A DNA stretch of 64,000 bases from Carposina sasakii (taxonomy: Eukaryota; Arthropoda; Insecta; Lepidoptera; Carposinidae): NCBI GenBank assembly GCA_014607495.2, contig CP053157.1:8432001-8496000 (forward strand), written 5' to 3'. The position numbers were made by a program, and so were the translations under genes. Positions 1-12,061 of the stretch are shown in pieces. Below the pieces are notes generated by a model. The model did not search any database. It worked only from the letters and a program-made list of their open reading frames with translations, and was not told the DNA's origin. The number at the start of each line of letters is the position of its first letter. Position 1 is the stretch's first letter.

Positions 1-252
1 ACCTTTTGACTGTTCATTATTGTATAATATACTCGTATATTCATAATAACGAAACTATATAACGTATAGGTATGATTTAAATTATGTGTTCAAATTGTGT
101 CGGAATTTCAAGAGTGTCCTATTTGGTATATTTTTAAGAGAATTAATACCCGGCGATCTAACTCACTCAAATAGCAATGGCATTCGATTGGTTTTGATCA
201 GACTTAAAAAACTAATAAAATGCCTAATTATCGTATCACACTAAAGGCGTAA
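1..252. other. AT-rich DNA, no gene seen
   Basis: I see no open frame with protein-like content and no repeat shared with the rest of the window. Confidence 0.5.
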
Positions 253-424
253 GGTTGTGAGTATGTTTGTTACTTCTTCACGTCTAAACAGCTGGAGCGA
301 TTTTAATAAAATTTGGTATAGAGTTAGCTAACACCCTGGATTAACATATAGGCTACTTTTATCCCGGGAAAATATTTTTTAATTACGTTTTTTTCTGCAG
401 TCCACGCGGACGCAACAGCTAGTA
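253..424 (-). repeat. RTE-type LINE 3'-tail fragment
   Basis: Contains the lepidopteran repeat signature: 'tttgttacttcttcacgt', a stretch about 'aacaccctggatt', 'ttatcccggga', and 'ctgcagtccacgcggacg' ending in 'cagctagta'. The same module recurs at 12062-12308 and, on the other strand, at 39310-39510. It is noncoding. The assignment to RTE-like LINE tails is from memory of common lepidopteran repeats. Confidence 0.6.
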
Positions 425-831
425 TCTTATATAAAGATATACATATATGTGAACCTCAAAATTCAGTTCAACGATATGAACTGAATCCAAGCCCCGATTT
501 ACGTATTACTAAGCCAGAGATTTATGTAGGTTCCCAAATAAATCTTTATTTTGCTGAAGGTAAATCTTAGTCAGGAGAAATGTTTATTTATGACACATTC
601 AGTGGATATGCTAAGTATTTTGTGGTTAAAAGGGAAAATTGGATTTTGTTATAAGGTCCAGTGTTTTGATCACAGAAAACGTACGGCGGAGCTATCGAAT
701 TTGAGTTATACTCGTATATAAAAAATAGCAGTCGGTGTCACATTTACTGCGTTTAATATTGAGCGTTAACGAATACATTGTACGAGTATATCAAAGGCAT
801 TGGAAATCTAAAATATTTTTATAAAACCAAA
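425..831. other. Noncoding, no feature seen
   Basis: AT-rich sequence with stops in all frames. No recognised repeat. Confidence 0.5.
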
Positions 832-1889
832 AACCGACTTCCTCCCAAAACTCGAGCTTACTAAAGTAAAATTTTACTAAAGGGAAATATATATTGCGTT
901 CAGCCGTGTACGACGTTTAGAAGGCATAATATTGTCAGATTTATATGCCAGCAAATGATTAAATAGGCCAGATGACAAAAGAGAGAAATGACTAGGCTTC
1001 GAAACTTTACGTCTGACAATATAAAAGCAACATATAATTACACTACTTCTTTCCGCCCTGTTCCCAATCATTTGGGGTCGGTGCAATATGTAGGTACACT
1101 TCTTTCATTCATCCCCATTATCCGTCATCTCATTATTCTCATGTCTACCTCTTCCTCTATAATCATCTTATTTCGGACATGGCTTAACGCAACATATAAT
1201 TACACGACTTAACACAATTATCTTCATCTTCATAAACCTATTGCAGTCCACTACTGGACGTAGGCTTCCCCCTGCCATAAGGGGATTTTGTTACTAAAAA
1301 GTTCCACTATCTGTTTTTCGGCGGCTCCATCACCAGACCCTCGTTTCCTTTATATTATGTGTAGCTGACCAAAATTCTCTATAAAAATCTAAAAACGGAC
1401 TACTTTTCTATTATATTTGAGGATATCCCTAGATTCTTCTTCTTTCTTTCTTTCTTTATTGTACACACACACACATAAATAAAAAATAACACAATTAAAA
1501 TAAATATTGTACAAAGGCGAGCTTATCTCTATAAGAGATCTCTTCCAGCTAACCCGAACAAAAATATTTAAAAAAAGACATATCACAGAATAGATTCTTT
1601 AGAGATTCCATCATCAGATGTTATGTTTTATATGTAGGTGGCCAAAACGCTCAGTAAAAGTGTAAAAACAGACTACATGTGCCTACAATATTCGAGGATT
1701 GCCCTCGATTTCTCCAAGATCCCATCATCAGATCCTTATGTGGTGAATATGGCACCAACCTGGAAGTATGCCATGACAACTATAAAAAAAATGAAATCGG
1801 TTCATAAATGACGGAGTTCTGAGGTACGAGTAACACACATAAAAAAAAACATACAGACGAATTGATAACCTCTCTTTTTGAAGTCGGTT
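832..1889. mobile_element. AACCGACTTC-ended transposable element, copy 1
   Basis: Starts with AACCGACTTC and ends with its exact inverse GAAGTCGGTT. Two related copies lie at 18908-19572 (3' truncated) and 50155-51258. The three share the internal segments 'actcgag/cttactaaagtaaa', 'gccagcaaa(a)tgattaaatag', 'gcaacatataattaca' and the LINE-like piece 'ttgcagtccactactgga'. No coding capacity is visible, so it is non-autonomous. This copy contains a 152-bp nested insertion (1439-1590). Confidence 0.7.
1430..1599 (-). mobile_element. Short LINE-tail insertion with 9-bp target duplication
   Basis: The 9-mer TAGATTCTT occurs at 1430-1438 and again at 1591-1599. The 152 bp between them are absent from the other two copies of the host element, so this is a clean nested insertion. 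The insert holds 'ctttattgtacacacacac', 'cgagcttatctct' and 'agagatctcttccagctaacc', which resemble 3' tails of lepidopteran LINEs in reverse orientation. A related stretch lies near 6605-6690. Confidence 0.7.
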
Positions 1890-1902
1890 AATAACATTTT
1901 GT

Positions 1903-2225
1903 TATACAGAGTGATTTTTGGTCGTCAACGTTCCCGAAAACTACGGAATCTCCCCGTCATCACGATCATTTTTCCCCATGGAAGCATACCTGGGAAGTGT
2001 CTGGTTTCCTTAATATTAGGGTTCAAAGTTAAGTAAATAGACTGCGTTTTTCCGCATAAATGCACATTGACGCGTGTAGCAAGATTTTTTCACGAAAAAT
2101 AATAAATTTCTAGAAACTAGCATAAACACTGGACACTATAAATTTCGCCCGATCAAGTAATATATATATTTTTTTATTACATCATTTCTTAGCATGTTTT
2201 TAAAGCATAAACTTACTTTATTTCA
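1903..2225 (+). mobile_element. TATACAG MITE, 3'-truncated copy
   Basis: Begins 'tatacagagtgatttttggt' and continues through 'catggaagcatacctgggaa', 'gcataaatgcaca' and 'gcataaacttactttatt'. It matches the inverse of the intact copy at 2780-3160 and the copy at 33718-34097. The distal end is missing. Confidence 0.7.
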
Positions 2226-2779
2226 CCGAATTGCAGAATTAAAGTCTAAATCAAGCCAAAGGCAAAAAGTATTTTTTTTAAACGGAATTAGAACTACTCC
2301 TATCTACCTATATTACACATTACATACCTATGTTGTCGCATACTCAGAAATTAAATAATTAAAACCTAACAAAGATTTATTTCCTTTTTCAGTAAGTAGA
2401 ACGCTTTGGTACATGCGTGACTATATTTAATGATGGCATAGCATGTTTTCATGTGCCTAAATATTCATGTTTTAACAGCGAAAGTTTACCGTAATATAAT
2501 GTTAGTAGATATTAGGTTATTCTTCCTACTTCGTAAAGTGTGTAATCACTATTAAGTTTCTGTAAACAGATACTGTTTGTTACTACCTATATTAACATTA
2601 ATATTTGATTGTTTGTACCTAGGTTAAGGATTTGTCAAAAATAAACTTGGGTTTGGACAGTACAAGTACTATGGAAGTTGATATATTTATAGGTTCTAGC
2701 TGTTGTCCATTACTTCACCACTAATACAGACCGTGACCGTGACTACAGAATGTAGCATAAATGTCCTTCTCCTCCCAAT
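2226..2779. other. Noncoding spacer between inverted MITE copies
   Basis: AT-rich, no gene. Flanked by two TATACAG MITE copies in opposite orientation. Confidence 0.5.
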
Positions 2780-3160
2780 TATACAGGATGTTTTTTCGTT
2801 GCCACCCTTAACGAAGGGTACGTATTCTATATATCAAATAAAGTAAGTTTATGCCAAAAAAAATGTTGGGAAAATGTTTTGAAAAAAAAAATATATAATT
2901 TCTTGATCGGGCGAAATTTATAGTGTTCATGCTAGTTTTTTAATATATTATATATATTAATTATTTCTCCTGAAAAAATCTTGCTACACGCGTCAATGTG
3001 CATTTATGCAGAAAAACGCAGTCCATTCACTCAACTTTGAACCCTAATATTTTGGAAACCAGACACTTCCCAGGTATGCTTCCATGGAGAAAAATGATCG
3101 TGATGATGAGGAGATTCCGTAGTTTTCGGCAACGTCAACGACCAAAAATCATTCTGTATA
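2780..3160 (-). mobile_element. TATACAG MITE, intact copy
   Basis: 381 bp, bounded by TATACAGGATG on the left and CATTCTGTATA on the right: 11-bp terminal inverted repeats with one mismatch. The interior has no transposase. The copy at 53008-53167 is an internally deleted relative (about 160 bp), showing the family is mobilised in trans. Confidence 0.75.
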
Positions 3161-3342
3161 TTTGCAAAATTTCAAGAAGATTAGTTAAGTAGGTTACCTA
3201 CCTACCAAAATAAAGCATTACGTCTTCATCGTAATAAACAATTGAATCTTCAAATCTATTTCAATTTAGATTTAACAGCATCAGAGTTTTGATTTTAGTG
3301 TAGAAATATTTTATACGTATTGCAAGGACAAATGAAAGAAAC

Positions 3343-3579
3343 GATGGCCGATTGGTCCAGTAGGTAGTGTCCCTGCCTGCGACTCCATAGGTCCTGGGTT
3401 CGAATCCCGGTAGGTGCAAACATTGATATGATGAATATCGATGTTTGTTTCCGAGTCATGGATATTTCTATACTTATCTATTTATTTATATACCGTTGCT
3501 TAGTACCCACGACACAAGACCTTAGGGATCTTAGTGTGGGACTAGGTTAATGTGTTGTGTAGTGTGTTAAAAAAAAATA
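3343..3579 (+). repeat. tRNA-derived SINE, copy 1
   Basis: Has an A-box-like region 'ggtccagtaggtag' and a B box 'gggttcgaatccc', then a conserved body ('gagtcatgga', 'gttgcttagtacccacga', 'accttagggatc') and an A-rich tail. Copies at 12646-12880 and 52770-53000. The flanks do not fold into a tRNA acceptor stem, so it is a SINE and not a tRNA gene. Confidence 0.8.
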
Positions 3580-5879
3580 TATATATTCGCCGTAAATAAG
3601 CACTTATATTTATAAAAATGGATACAGATTGTCACCATTGGTATAACGTATTATTTATCTCCGCTGTCACCGCAGAGCTTGTGATTAATCCATCATACAA
3701 ATTACGGAATACAAGCTCTCTTGGTTCATACAAAGTCTTGAAAGTCTTAAGAACATTGTTTGCACAGAGGTCGTGAAGAAAATGTTAACTGTCACAAAAC
3801 TCGGCATGAACTATTGTTAATATTCACTTTTATGTAAAAAAGTTTAGATCTTTTTTTGTAAAATACATTTATATACATTTAAAATAAGGCGTTTAATTCG
3901 GACTATCAATTACGGATTTTAGCCTTCTTGAGACTAATCCGTAATTTAAGTTAATCTGAAATAAAAATTATAATTAGCAGAATGTTGTCTTATTTTTTGA
4001 TGTTATGAAAACATTGACAAAAGTGAGTCATATTAAATTAATTAATAAAAAATCGTGTCTTCAAAATCCGAAGATAAAGAAGATTTTTCGAATTTGATGT
4101 TATTCACTTTGCGATTACCAAATTCCCAGGATTGGTGTCAGCTGGTTATTAAACAAATATCAAATCCTTTACATCCATACGAAAAAATATACTGCACCAA
4201 CATAACAATTGATGATACAAAATAGGTACCTTATTATTATGTTACAAGAAAAGGATGGGTAAATTAGGTAAATAATATAAGATTGAGTGTTTGTAACCGG
4301 GTAATAATTTCCTATACATGACCCAGTAATCAGAAAACTCAGCTCTTGTGAGACTTATCGCCTACTTCATGGACTAATGAATAGTTTTTTTTTCATGTCA
4401 ATTTGTACTTCATTGCTGATTTTAGTTAAATATTTTTTAAAAAGCTAATAGGGGCTACTATGATTTCTATTGCAGTATATGAAAGGAATATGCAGCAACA
4501 TTTATAGATAACATTAATGACAGGCGAAATCCTGCAAAATTCGTCTAAAGAAAGCAAACTATGAGAGATATCCCAAAAATATAATTGCCAGGCGTAGCGA
4601 AATCATTTTTAGGGTTTCGTACCCGAGGAGTTTCAAGATCGGACCCTATTGTCTTGTTTACGGTATCCGTCTGTCACCAGTCTGTATCCTATACGTCATA
4701 GCTAGGCAGTTCAAATTTTCACAGCTTTTATGAATTTCTGTTGCCGCTAACAAATACTATAAAATCTAAGGGGGCTTCCATAGAAGACATGATTTTTTTG
4801 TAGATTTTTTAGATACGAAACCTTTCGTGCACGTCCGGTTTTTATATATTGATAAGTGTAACTGCCACCACAATGTGTTGGCCGATATTAATGGGAAAGG
4901 AGTAGGTATATTAAGAACACAAGTAGGTAATTTAAGAAAATAAGTAATTTAACGGTCAATTTGTTATACCTATATAAATCTTAATAAGGCATTTAAATAA
5001 AGTTTCATTAGCATGTGCTGCCTAATATTATTCAGGGTTTAGATGTTTATCGAACCTTTAAAAGAATCCCAACATTAAAATGCATGTTCTGTTTGTTAGA
5101 AAACTAGGTGGCTAGAAAACGCCGGAACATCATGTATCAAGACCATTATGAAGGGACAATGAGGAAGTGACCTAACAATGTCATATCTTAGAAAACTAGT
5201 GTCAGTTAGTAACGGGCGAAAAAGACTATTGTAGGAGTCTATGGCGATAAATGACAACGTATTTCGCACAGTCCAACACACAGAAATTACATCCACGCAT
5301 ACCTGCGTAGGTCCGTCGACACGCAACATGCAGCGTGGCAGTGTGTTTATCGCCATAATGTTTTTGGTTGCGGTTTAGTTTTGGTAAATACGTTCAACAA
5401 TAGCGCGATTGCTCTCTGAGTTCATACTGCGTTGCGTATTCTACCTACACATGGAGATACAATGATAAACACATTGATGCATCTCCCTCTATTCTTTCTT
5501 CATGATCAAGACCAAGCCAAAAGACGTACCGTACTCGTATCTCATACATATTTGTGACGTCACCCGCATGAGGTGAAACATCGTACATCTTCAGCGATAC
5601 TAAAGTGTGCTGCTTGTCTTGAATAAACATTAACCATATACCGCGAATAAAGAGTTTTAATGTGAACTACTCATGATCTATACATGTACCGCTTATGCAG
5701 GTTTACCATGGTGCGTGGTATTGCGGACAGACGCAGACCAGCCCGCACCCACGCACCGTGGAAAGAGGATCGTCCGTGGTAATGCAGACATGTTTTGTAC
5801 GATGATCCGCATAATCACGCACTGTGGGAAGCTAGCATTAGAAGATAAGTTATGCGGGAAGATGTGACATATGTACGAG
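3580..5879. other. Long noncoding stretch
   Basis: No ORF with recognisable protein content. Short ORFs near 5096-5867 overlap each other on both strands and have no domain signature. An imperfect inverted repeat (CATGGTGCGTGG near 5708 and CCACGCACCGTG near 5749) is present. Confidence 0.5.
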
Positions 5880-5920
5880 TATATAAAGAGCAGGTTGTAA
5901 TATAATCTGCTCTTTATATA
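5880..5920. repeat. Perfect 14-bp hairpin
   Basis: TATATAAAGAGCAG (5880-5893) is the exact inverse of CTGCTCTTTATATA (5907-5920), with a 13-nt loop. It could be an element terminus or an RNA hairpin; nothing nearby decides. Confidence 0.6.
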
Positions 5921-6691
5921 TGACACGGTAATCCCATGTCGAAACAATTCGTTCAAAGTAAATTAAATAGACACACAGCTATGTAGCTAGAACTACAGTA
6001 TCATAAAGGAGATGGCACCGCCACATTTATACATTCCCTCAAGCGATGAGCTAGCAACTTGTCACAGATCATTAATTATACGCTATGCTAAACGTGGGGT
6101 AGGGATCTCTTCTGAAATAAACGATTATATGGTGGACCTGAATATTAACATAGGTACATACATAAAACATAAGTGAATAAATCTAGTTATCTATAGAGAA
6201 TATAAAGAAGATTCATAAAAAGTATGACTCGTAAGTAAATATTTTATTTATTTAAAAAATCTCATTTATTTAGCCTCGTGTCTGTATTGTACCTAAGTAT
6301 AGTCGATAATAAAAAATACTTTACCTATAATGATAAAATAAAGTGTAATTTTTATACTCTAGCTCTACCCACGCCGCCGTCCAAAGAGGGTTTTGATTCC
6401 ATCTTTTTACTTAAAAGTTATAAAAACTTTTTACTAATTAAATTAATATTCGTCGACCGTTTATTAAGGAGCCCGAAATGCTATTACCGACAATGATTCA
6501 CAGGTAAAGGAAGGTACTCGTAGACTCTAAACTTTTTAAAATATTACCTTACATATGTTTCGGAACACTTTACATATTTAATAATAATATCTATTTCATC
6601 CTACTATTCTTATTCTTTGTTGCACACACACAAAAAAAATAAAATTAAAAGATAAAAGGAGAGAGAGAGATACAAGAGATCATAATATGTA
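5921..6691. other. Noncoding; LINE-tail-like patch
   Basis: No gene. Near 6605-6690 the sequence 'tattctttgttgcacacaca' and 'gagagagagatacaagagatc' resembles the LINE tail inserted at 1439-1590. Confidence 0.45.
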
Positions 6692-7090
6692 TTTCCGTAC
6701 GCGTGGACTACAGAAAAAACAAAACGTCGAAATTATCCGGAATAAAAATATTTTCCCAGGATAAAAAGTAGCCTATATGTTAAGTGGGACCTGTCGCAAT
6801 ATATTCCTGAAAACTGCATCGAAATCGATTCAGCCGTTTCTGAGATTAGCGTGTTACAAACGAACAGACAAACAGATAAACCGAAAAACAGACAAAAATT
6901 CCAAATATCATTCTTTTGCGTTGATAAAGGTCTCCTACGAGTATAGTATTTTTTGTCATATATCTTCCATGTACAGACAGTGACCCGTTACATTTTTATT
7001 ATATGTATATATAGATAGACTATAAATTAATAACTGGCACGGAATGCAGAGGTCGTGGGTCCGAGTCCCACTCGGGTGATGAATTTTTTC
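6692..7090 (+). repeat. Composite LINE-tail/tRNA-like repeat, copy 1
   Basis: Contains 'cgcgtggactacagaaaaa', 'aagtagcctatatgttaagt', 'ccgtttctgagattagcg', 'gataaaggtctcctacg' and then a tRNA-like end 'cggaatgcagaggtcgtggg' with 'gtccgagtcccac'. The same order of blocks occurs at 44834-45245, and in pieces at 40331-40870. Confidence 0.65.
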
Positions 7091-8284
7091 CATTTGTTTA
7101 TTAATAATTTTATAAATCAATGCCGAAATGCCAAAATTACCTAAATACATACGTATACAATTTTGTTGCTTTAAGTGGTATAGTATCTAGAAACACGTTG
7201 ATACATATAATCATTTTTACCTTGTCTCTATCATTTTCATTACTTTGGCATATTCTAAGTAACAAATTAATCAAAAGTTCTTGTAAGTAACTTTTGGATA
7301 AAGTTTTTTGGGAATACTGTAGAAACATCCAATCACACCCAAGTGGAGTAATTTATAAAACCACTTCTATCTTAAAAATTAATGTTGTATTGTAATAATA
7401 AAAATATTATCTCTTAGCAATATTTTAATAATTTTAGACATTGTTTTGAATTGACTTGTTTATGTAGGTAGGTAAGTTTAGAATATATAAACGATTAAAT
7501 AAACAATATGATCATTGCTTTTGTTTTGGAGGAATAATCTATTATTTAAAATTTTGATAGCGATGAAAAACAAATATCTACTAGTCATTCTAACTAAATG
7601 TCATAAATATATCTTTTGAATTCTTTGAGTAAATTTACTTACGACCGATTTTATTTAGCTGCAAAGCTGTTTAATTTAAAAACAAGCAGTCCTGTGTTTG
7701 ATGACTGGCTAAAACGCATATTCTGCAGTACAAATTTTTTATAGCTTTTATTTCAATTACCTATTCACTAAGTCAATAATTAAAATATTTGTTTAAACAG
7801 AGAAAATTTACTAAAATATGGCCACAAGAGAAAGAACCGACTTTGAGAAAGTTTAACAAACCTGATTAATTTATTTAACTTAAGTTTATTACCAGTAGTT
7901 TGAATGAAGTTCAAATTTTGCAGCATAAATTTAGTTTTACCCTGGTTCATAATGATGTTAAGTTCGCATTTCTGGGTAAACAAGGCGACACTTCGTCGCG
8001 AGCGCACTGCACGTCGCTCACAAAGGTCGCTCAAAGGACAGGGAGCTTGCTTGGAGTTCTTGACAACTTCCCGCCTTGTACCACTGAATAAAATACCGGT
8101 CTGCGGATTTAAAAAAGGGTTTATTTTCACACTTTAGGTAAGTAGTTTTCCTAGTTGGGTTGGACAAACTTTGTAGACCTTTTATTCCATAATACTCATC
8201 GCTTTTTGATGATATTTATATAAAACAGAATTTTTGATATTAGAGAACTAGAATATTTTCTAGGCTATATAATTTTTTATAGGC
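7091..8284. other. Noncoding; small CpG-rich patch with a donor-like site
   Basis: No recognised protein. 7978-8080 is locally richer in CpG ('cttcgtcgcgagcgcac') and is followed by 'ctttaggtaagtag' at about 8131-8144, which looks like a splice donor. This could be an untranslated first exon, but nothing confirms transcription. Confidence 0.3.
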
Positions 8285-8439
8285 TAAGCCGCACTACGGC
8301 AAAACCGCCGCGGTTTTTAACCGCCTGACTTTTTTACTATAGCTAAGCAAAACTGTCAATGCGGCCGCTTCCATTGGTTTCCTATACTCACAAAATCAAG
8401 CGGTTAAAAACCGCGGCGGTTTTGCCGTAGTGCGACCTT
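8285..8439. mobile_element. Foldback MITE with 35-bp perfect inverted repeats
   Basis: The left arm (8290-8324, starting CGCACTACGGC) is the exact inverse of 8400-8434. The outer flanks TAAG/CTTA extend the symmetry imperfectly. The interior of about 75 bp is noncoding. The CGCACTAC motif is shared with the MITE at 35752-35901, suggesting related ends. Confidence 0.8.
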
Positions 8440-10696
8440 AGACTAAGAGTTGACAGTATAATGATTAAAAATTAATAACAATTCAAAAGTGTATACTTAT
8501 TAGTTTTTTCCCCGTTTAATTATGTGTTTTTCCTAACTCTACTTTCTACAGATTGTAGGTACAGCGTAAAGGTGAGTAATTCAATTAATTAGTACTTCCT
8601 ACCTTAGTGTATCTGTCATTTAGTTAAATTTAAGATTAGGACATCGGCTTTTCTCGAGTGGGGGAATTTCTTAATTGAATTATGCCATTCATACTTAAGG
8701 CACACAGTGCACCGTTAACATGATTAAATTTTACCTAATCCCCGAGGAGGGATCAGCCCCTTTATGCCCTTCTTAGCTTTCAGAGTTGACTCCCAGAGCG
8801 CGCATAAACACGCAGAAAACGAATATTGGAAGTGAAAAGAAAATGTTTCCTGTGTCTGAAAATTTAATAAATTTTAGTGAACATAAATTTTGTTTTTTAT
8901 AGAGATTTACATGACGTAAGCAAACAAATTCTTTAAGTTTTTAAACAAATTTTGTCATAATAGAGTTACAGATAACCTTTGTCAATTGATGAAACTTGTT
9001 AATGACGTGGCTGTGACACATCATAATAAATAGGTTTACGCAGACGAAGTCCAAGGTAACCGCTAGTTCATAATAATATCATTAGAACCTTTTTTAATTC
9101 ACATTAATATCGTGATTCATTTTGTAAAGTCTAGATAAGACGCTCAGTAAAACTAAGATTACTTTATTCAAGACATGATTTCTAGGGAGAGTTAATTCTC
9201 CTTTTGTAAATAGTGAGCGAGAGAAGATTCTATTATTTGTGAACAAAGCATGAAATGTGACTTTATCCTATGGTTTAAACGAGTTTATTCTTACTCGCTA
9301 TGAGAAATGTATAATAATATTTTTAAAAACCGTTGTTGCAAATCGTCGATGAAGATCTTTATTTCTATCAAATGTAGGTACTTACGTGTTTTTACACCGT
9401 CTCACAACTTAAATATTAACAATTAAAAATCTGAACAATCATTAGTTGATTTGATTTCATTATCGTGATGTAAGATTCTTACTTCTAAAGAGGATGATCT
9501 CTAGATATGGCGGCAAAGTATTTTAGTACACTTTTTCGCTGTAGTAAACGTTAATCGCGTAAACCGCTTCGTGCGTGCTGAGTATTCATGTGATTGAAAC
9601 TGCGGGCTATTAAAAGCTACTATAAATCCATCACAGTGCATCCGGAACAAAAACATGGTGTCCTTTTAGTTGTGTTACTTTAAAAACAGATATGTGTAAA
9701 TGGTATTTACACTCCAAGCACAGTTGTTGGTAACATTTACATCTAACTTGTAGTTTGTTTTAGTTTATTTTACATCGAGCGAATAAAAAGTAATAAAACT
9801 GCCCGTTCAGTTTAAATGCATGCCTCGATTTAGTCTACAATGTTTCGGAATGGATAGCGATCAAAACAATAGTAGTATGAGTTTTAGTGGATTTGGCCTG
9901 CGGATTCGAAAAGAAAACCTTTTTTTAAATTCATACCATATTACGAGTAGATCGTAATAAATTAGTCCATTAGCTAGTCGTCATGAAGGTAGCGCTGCTT
10001 GAAAAGAAATACTATTATGTATCAATAAAAATTTCACTGATCTTATCATTGCCAAAATTGTCTTTTTTGGATATCGATGCTGGATCAAAGCTTGCTTATT
10101 AGGTTAGTTAGAATTATCATAATAACAGATGAACAGAACATGCTGACTCATTGCTATAACATCCTCATTATCATACTAGCAAGACTTGGCATAAAAATAT
10201 TAGAAATTCTATAATAAAATTGAACTGCATTAAATGTAACTTGGCTAAAATATTTTGCAATATTTTAAAAACAACCTGCTTTCATATCTTCAAATAACGT
10301 CATTATTGTGGAAGGTCGTTAGCCTTTACATCGGAACCTAGTTTCAACGGTTGGAATTTTGTGCTATTTTTACTTATGCTTTTAACAATGCATTCCAAAA
10401 CTTTCACGACAACGCATTCAGTGGAATCAGGTTTAATGGTAGAATAGATTTATTATATGAAATACTTTGTATACCTACACGAAGAGTAAGAAAAAGCTTA
10501 CGAACTAAGTAAGGTTTGAAGGTAGAATTATTACAAGAGATCGGGGGTCTTAGACGTGACATTTTTTCTCGATCGAATAATAGGAAGCTTTTATTGTTGC
10601 ATCACGTCACTGGTTGCGCGTTCGTAAAGTCACTTAATGAATTCCAACTGATGGGAGCGACAATCAACGTCGTCCATGCTAAACGATATCAGAGGG
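8440..10696. other. Noncoding stretch
   Basis: AT-rich with no convincing ORF, no splice-linked exon set and no repeat shared with the window. Confidence 0.5.
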
Positions 10697-10798
10697 GCAC
10701 GAACCTTTCGATAGTCCGTAACGCTAGCGTCAAACTGTCAATTCCCATAGATTTTGCTAGCGAGTCGCTAGCGTTACGCCGCGTAAAAAGGTTCGTGC
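10697..10798. mobile_element. 102-bp MITE, GCACGAACCTTT ends
   Basis: The left end GCACGAACCTTT and the right end AAAAGGTTCGTGC are inverted. Inner blocks GTAACGCTAGCG and CGCTAGCGTTAC are also inverted. An ORF of 100 codons (10516-10818) runs through it and is not credible as a gene. Confidence 0.65.
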
Positions 10799-11063
10799 TT
10801 ACCCCACATATTGCCTAACAATCATTTGTCTGCTTTTCGACTTACCTACACATATTACGTAAATACCGGTAATTTCAGTCCATCCTCGAATATTTCTAAG
10901 CTGAGAAAACTTTGGTCAGCTAACGCGCCTTTTCCCATCTACTTACTTACTATTAGTAAGGTAAAAAGTTTCCACGAGAAATCACAGAACTAGTGTTGGC
11001 AATATAAACCGTAGTTGTCCGTCCGTTCCACGTTATCGTCATTTGAACTGGTCCGCGCCTCAC

Positions 11064-11174
11064 GGGACCAGCCCCTGTACTTAAGACTTTAATTAGGCGC
11101 AAATTGCACTCCAAATTGGCCTCTTGGCCGGAATTGAGTTTTCAATGGTTTTGTTTCAGTCCTTTCTGTCAAAT
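11064..11174 (+). repeat. Diverged dispersed repeat, copy a of three
   Basis: Shares 'tacttaagact', 'aattaggcgcaaattgcac', 'aattggcctctt' and 'ttgttt..gtcct' with copies at 11516-11629 and 11788-11885, all on the same strand. Function is unknown. Confidence 0.65.
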
Positions 11175-11515
11175 TAGTTAATTTTGTAACAACGTCTTGC
11201 TAGAGGATGGTATAGATTTATTTCTTATCTCACATACTAGTACGAGTTGTGCTAAACATGGCTGTGGTATATTTTTCGTAAATCCGTAGTTTGACATACA
11301 TTTTTAATAAATAATAGGGACTGCAGTCACTGTATGTAATATTATAAATTCCCAGACTAACTACCTGAATGTGATGTACGTACAATTTATATTGATACTA
11401 TGAAATATTACCCGCCTGTTTTAAATTGTAAATTAAAGAGATATATATCATAAAACTGCTTGCACTAACCTCAGTTTCCTCTTAAACTTGGCTTTCAATT
11501 CCTCATTGACAGAGA

Positions 11516-11629
11516 GGGACCGGGCCCCTATACTTAAGACTGTAATTAGGCGTAAATTGTGCTTTAAATTGGCCTCTACATCCGAATTGTGTTTTGAAAG
11601 CTTTGTTTTGGTCCTCTCTATAAAATATC
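11516..11629 (+). repeat. Diverged dispersed repeat, copy b of three
   Basis: Begins 'gggaccgggcccctatac' and then 'ttaagactgtaattaggcg', aligning along its length with copy a. Starts about 452 bp after copy a. Confidence 0.65.
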
Positions 11630-11787
11630 TTTATTATTTGGTCAGTAGGGTTAAATAAAAAATCATTGTAAATCAATTGGACGAATTATTTGATGATGTT
11701 TCATAAGCAAAGTTTACAATTAAAAATAATGTAAGAAGAACTGTGATACTGAGTATTCCTATACAAAATCCAAGCTACCCAACTTGA

Positions 11788-11885
11788 GAGCGACTTTTCT
11801 ACTTAAGATTCTAATTAGGCGCAAATTGCACTGCAAATGGGCGTCTTGGTTGAAATTAAGTTTTGAATGTCCACTCTAAGAGAAT
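11788..11885 (+). repeat. Diverged dispersed repeat, copy c of three
   Basis: Contains 'acttaagattctaattaggc', 'gcaaattgcactgcaaa' and 'aattaagttttgaatg'. The most shortened copy, about 272 bp after copy b. Confidence 0.6.
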
Positions 11886-12061
11886 AAAGGGTAATGTGCC
11901 TTAGTTTTAGACCAACCTGATGTGTAAAATTATACAAAATTGTAACTAAGCTTAGAGTACAATCGATCCTAGATGTATAGGTAAATATGGTTCTTAGATT
12001 GACCTTTTTCATTGGAACATTTCCATCAATAGTGGTTAATCTTCATCATGGCATTGCTTCA
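11886..12061. other. Noncoding
   Basis: No feature seen. Confidence 0.4.

Noticed and set aside
7904..8137. 77-codon ORF ending at a donor-like site
   Set aside because: The translation is not protein-like; at most an untranslated exon.
10516..10818. 100-codon ORF
   Set aside because: It runs through a MITE, with no domain similarity.
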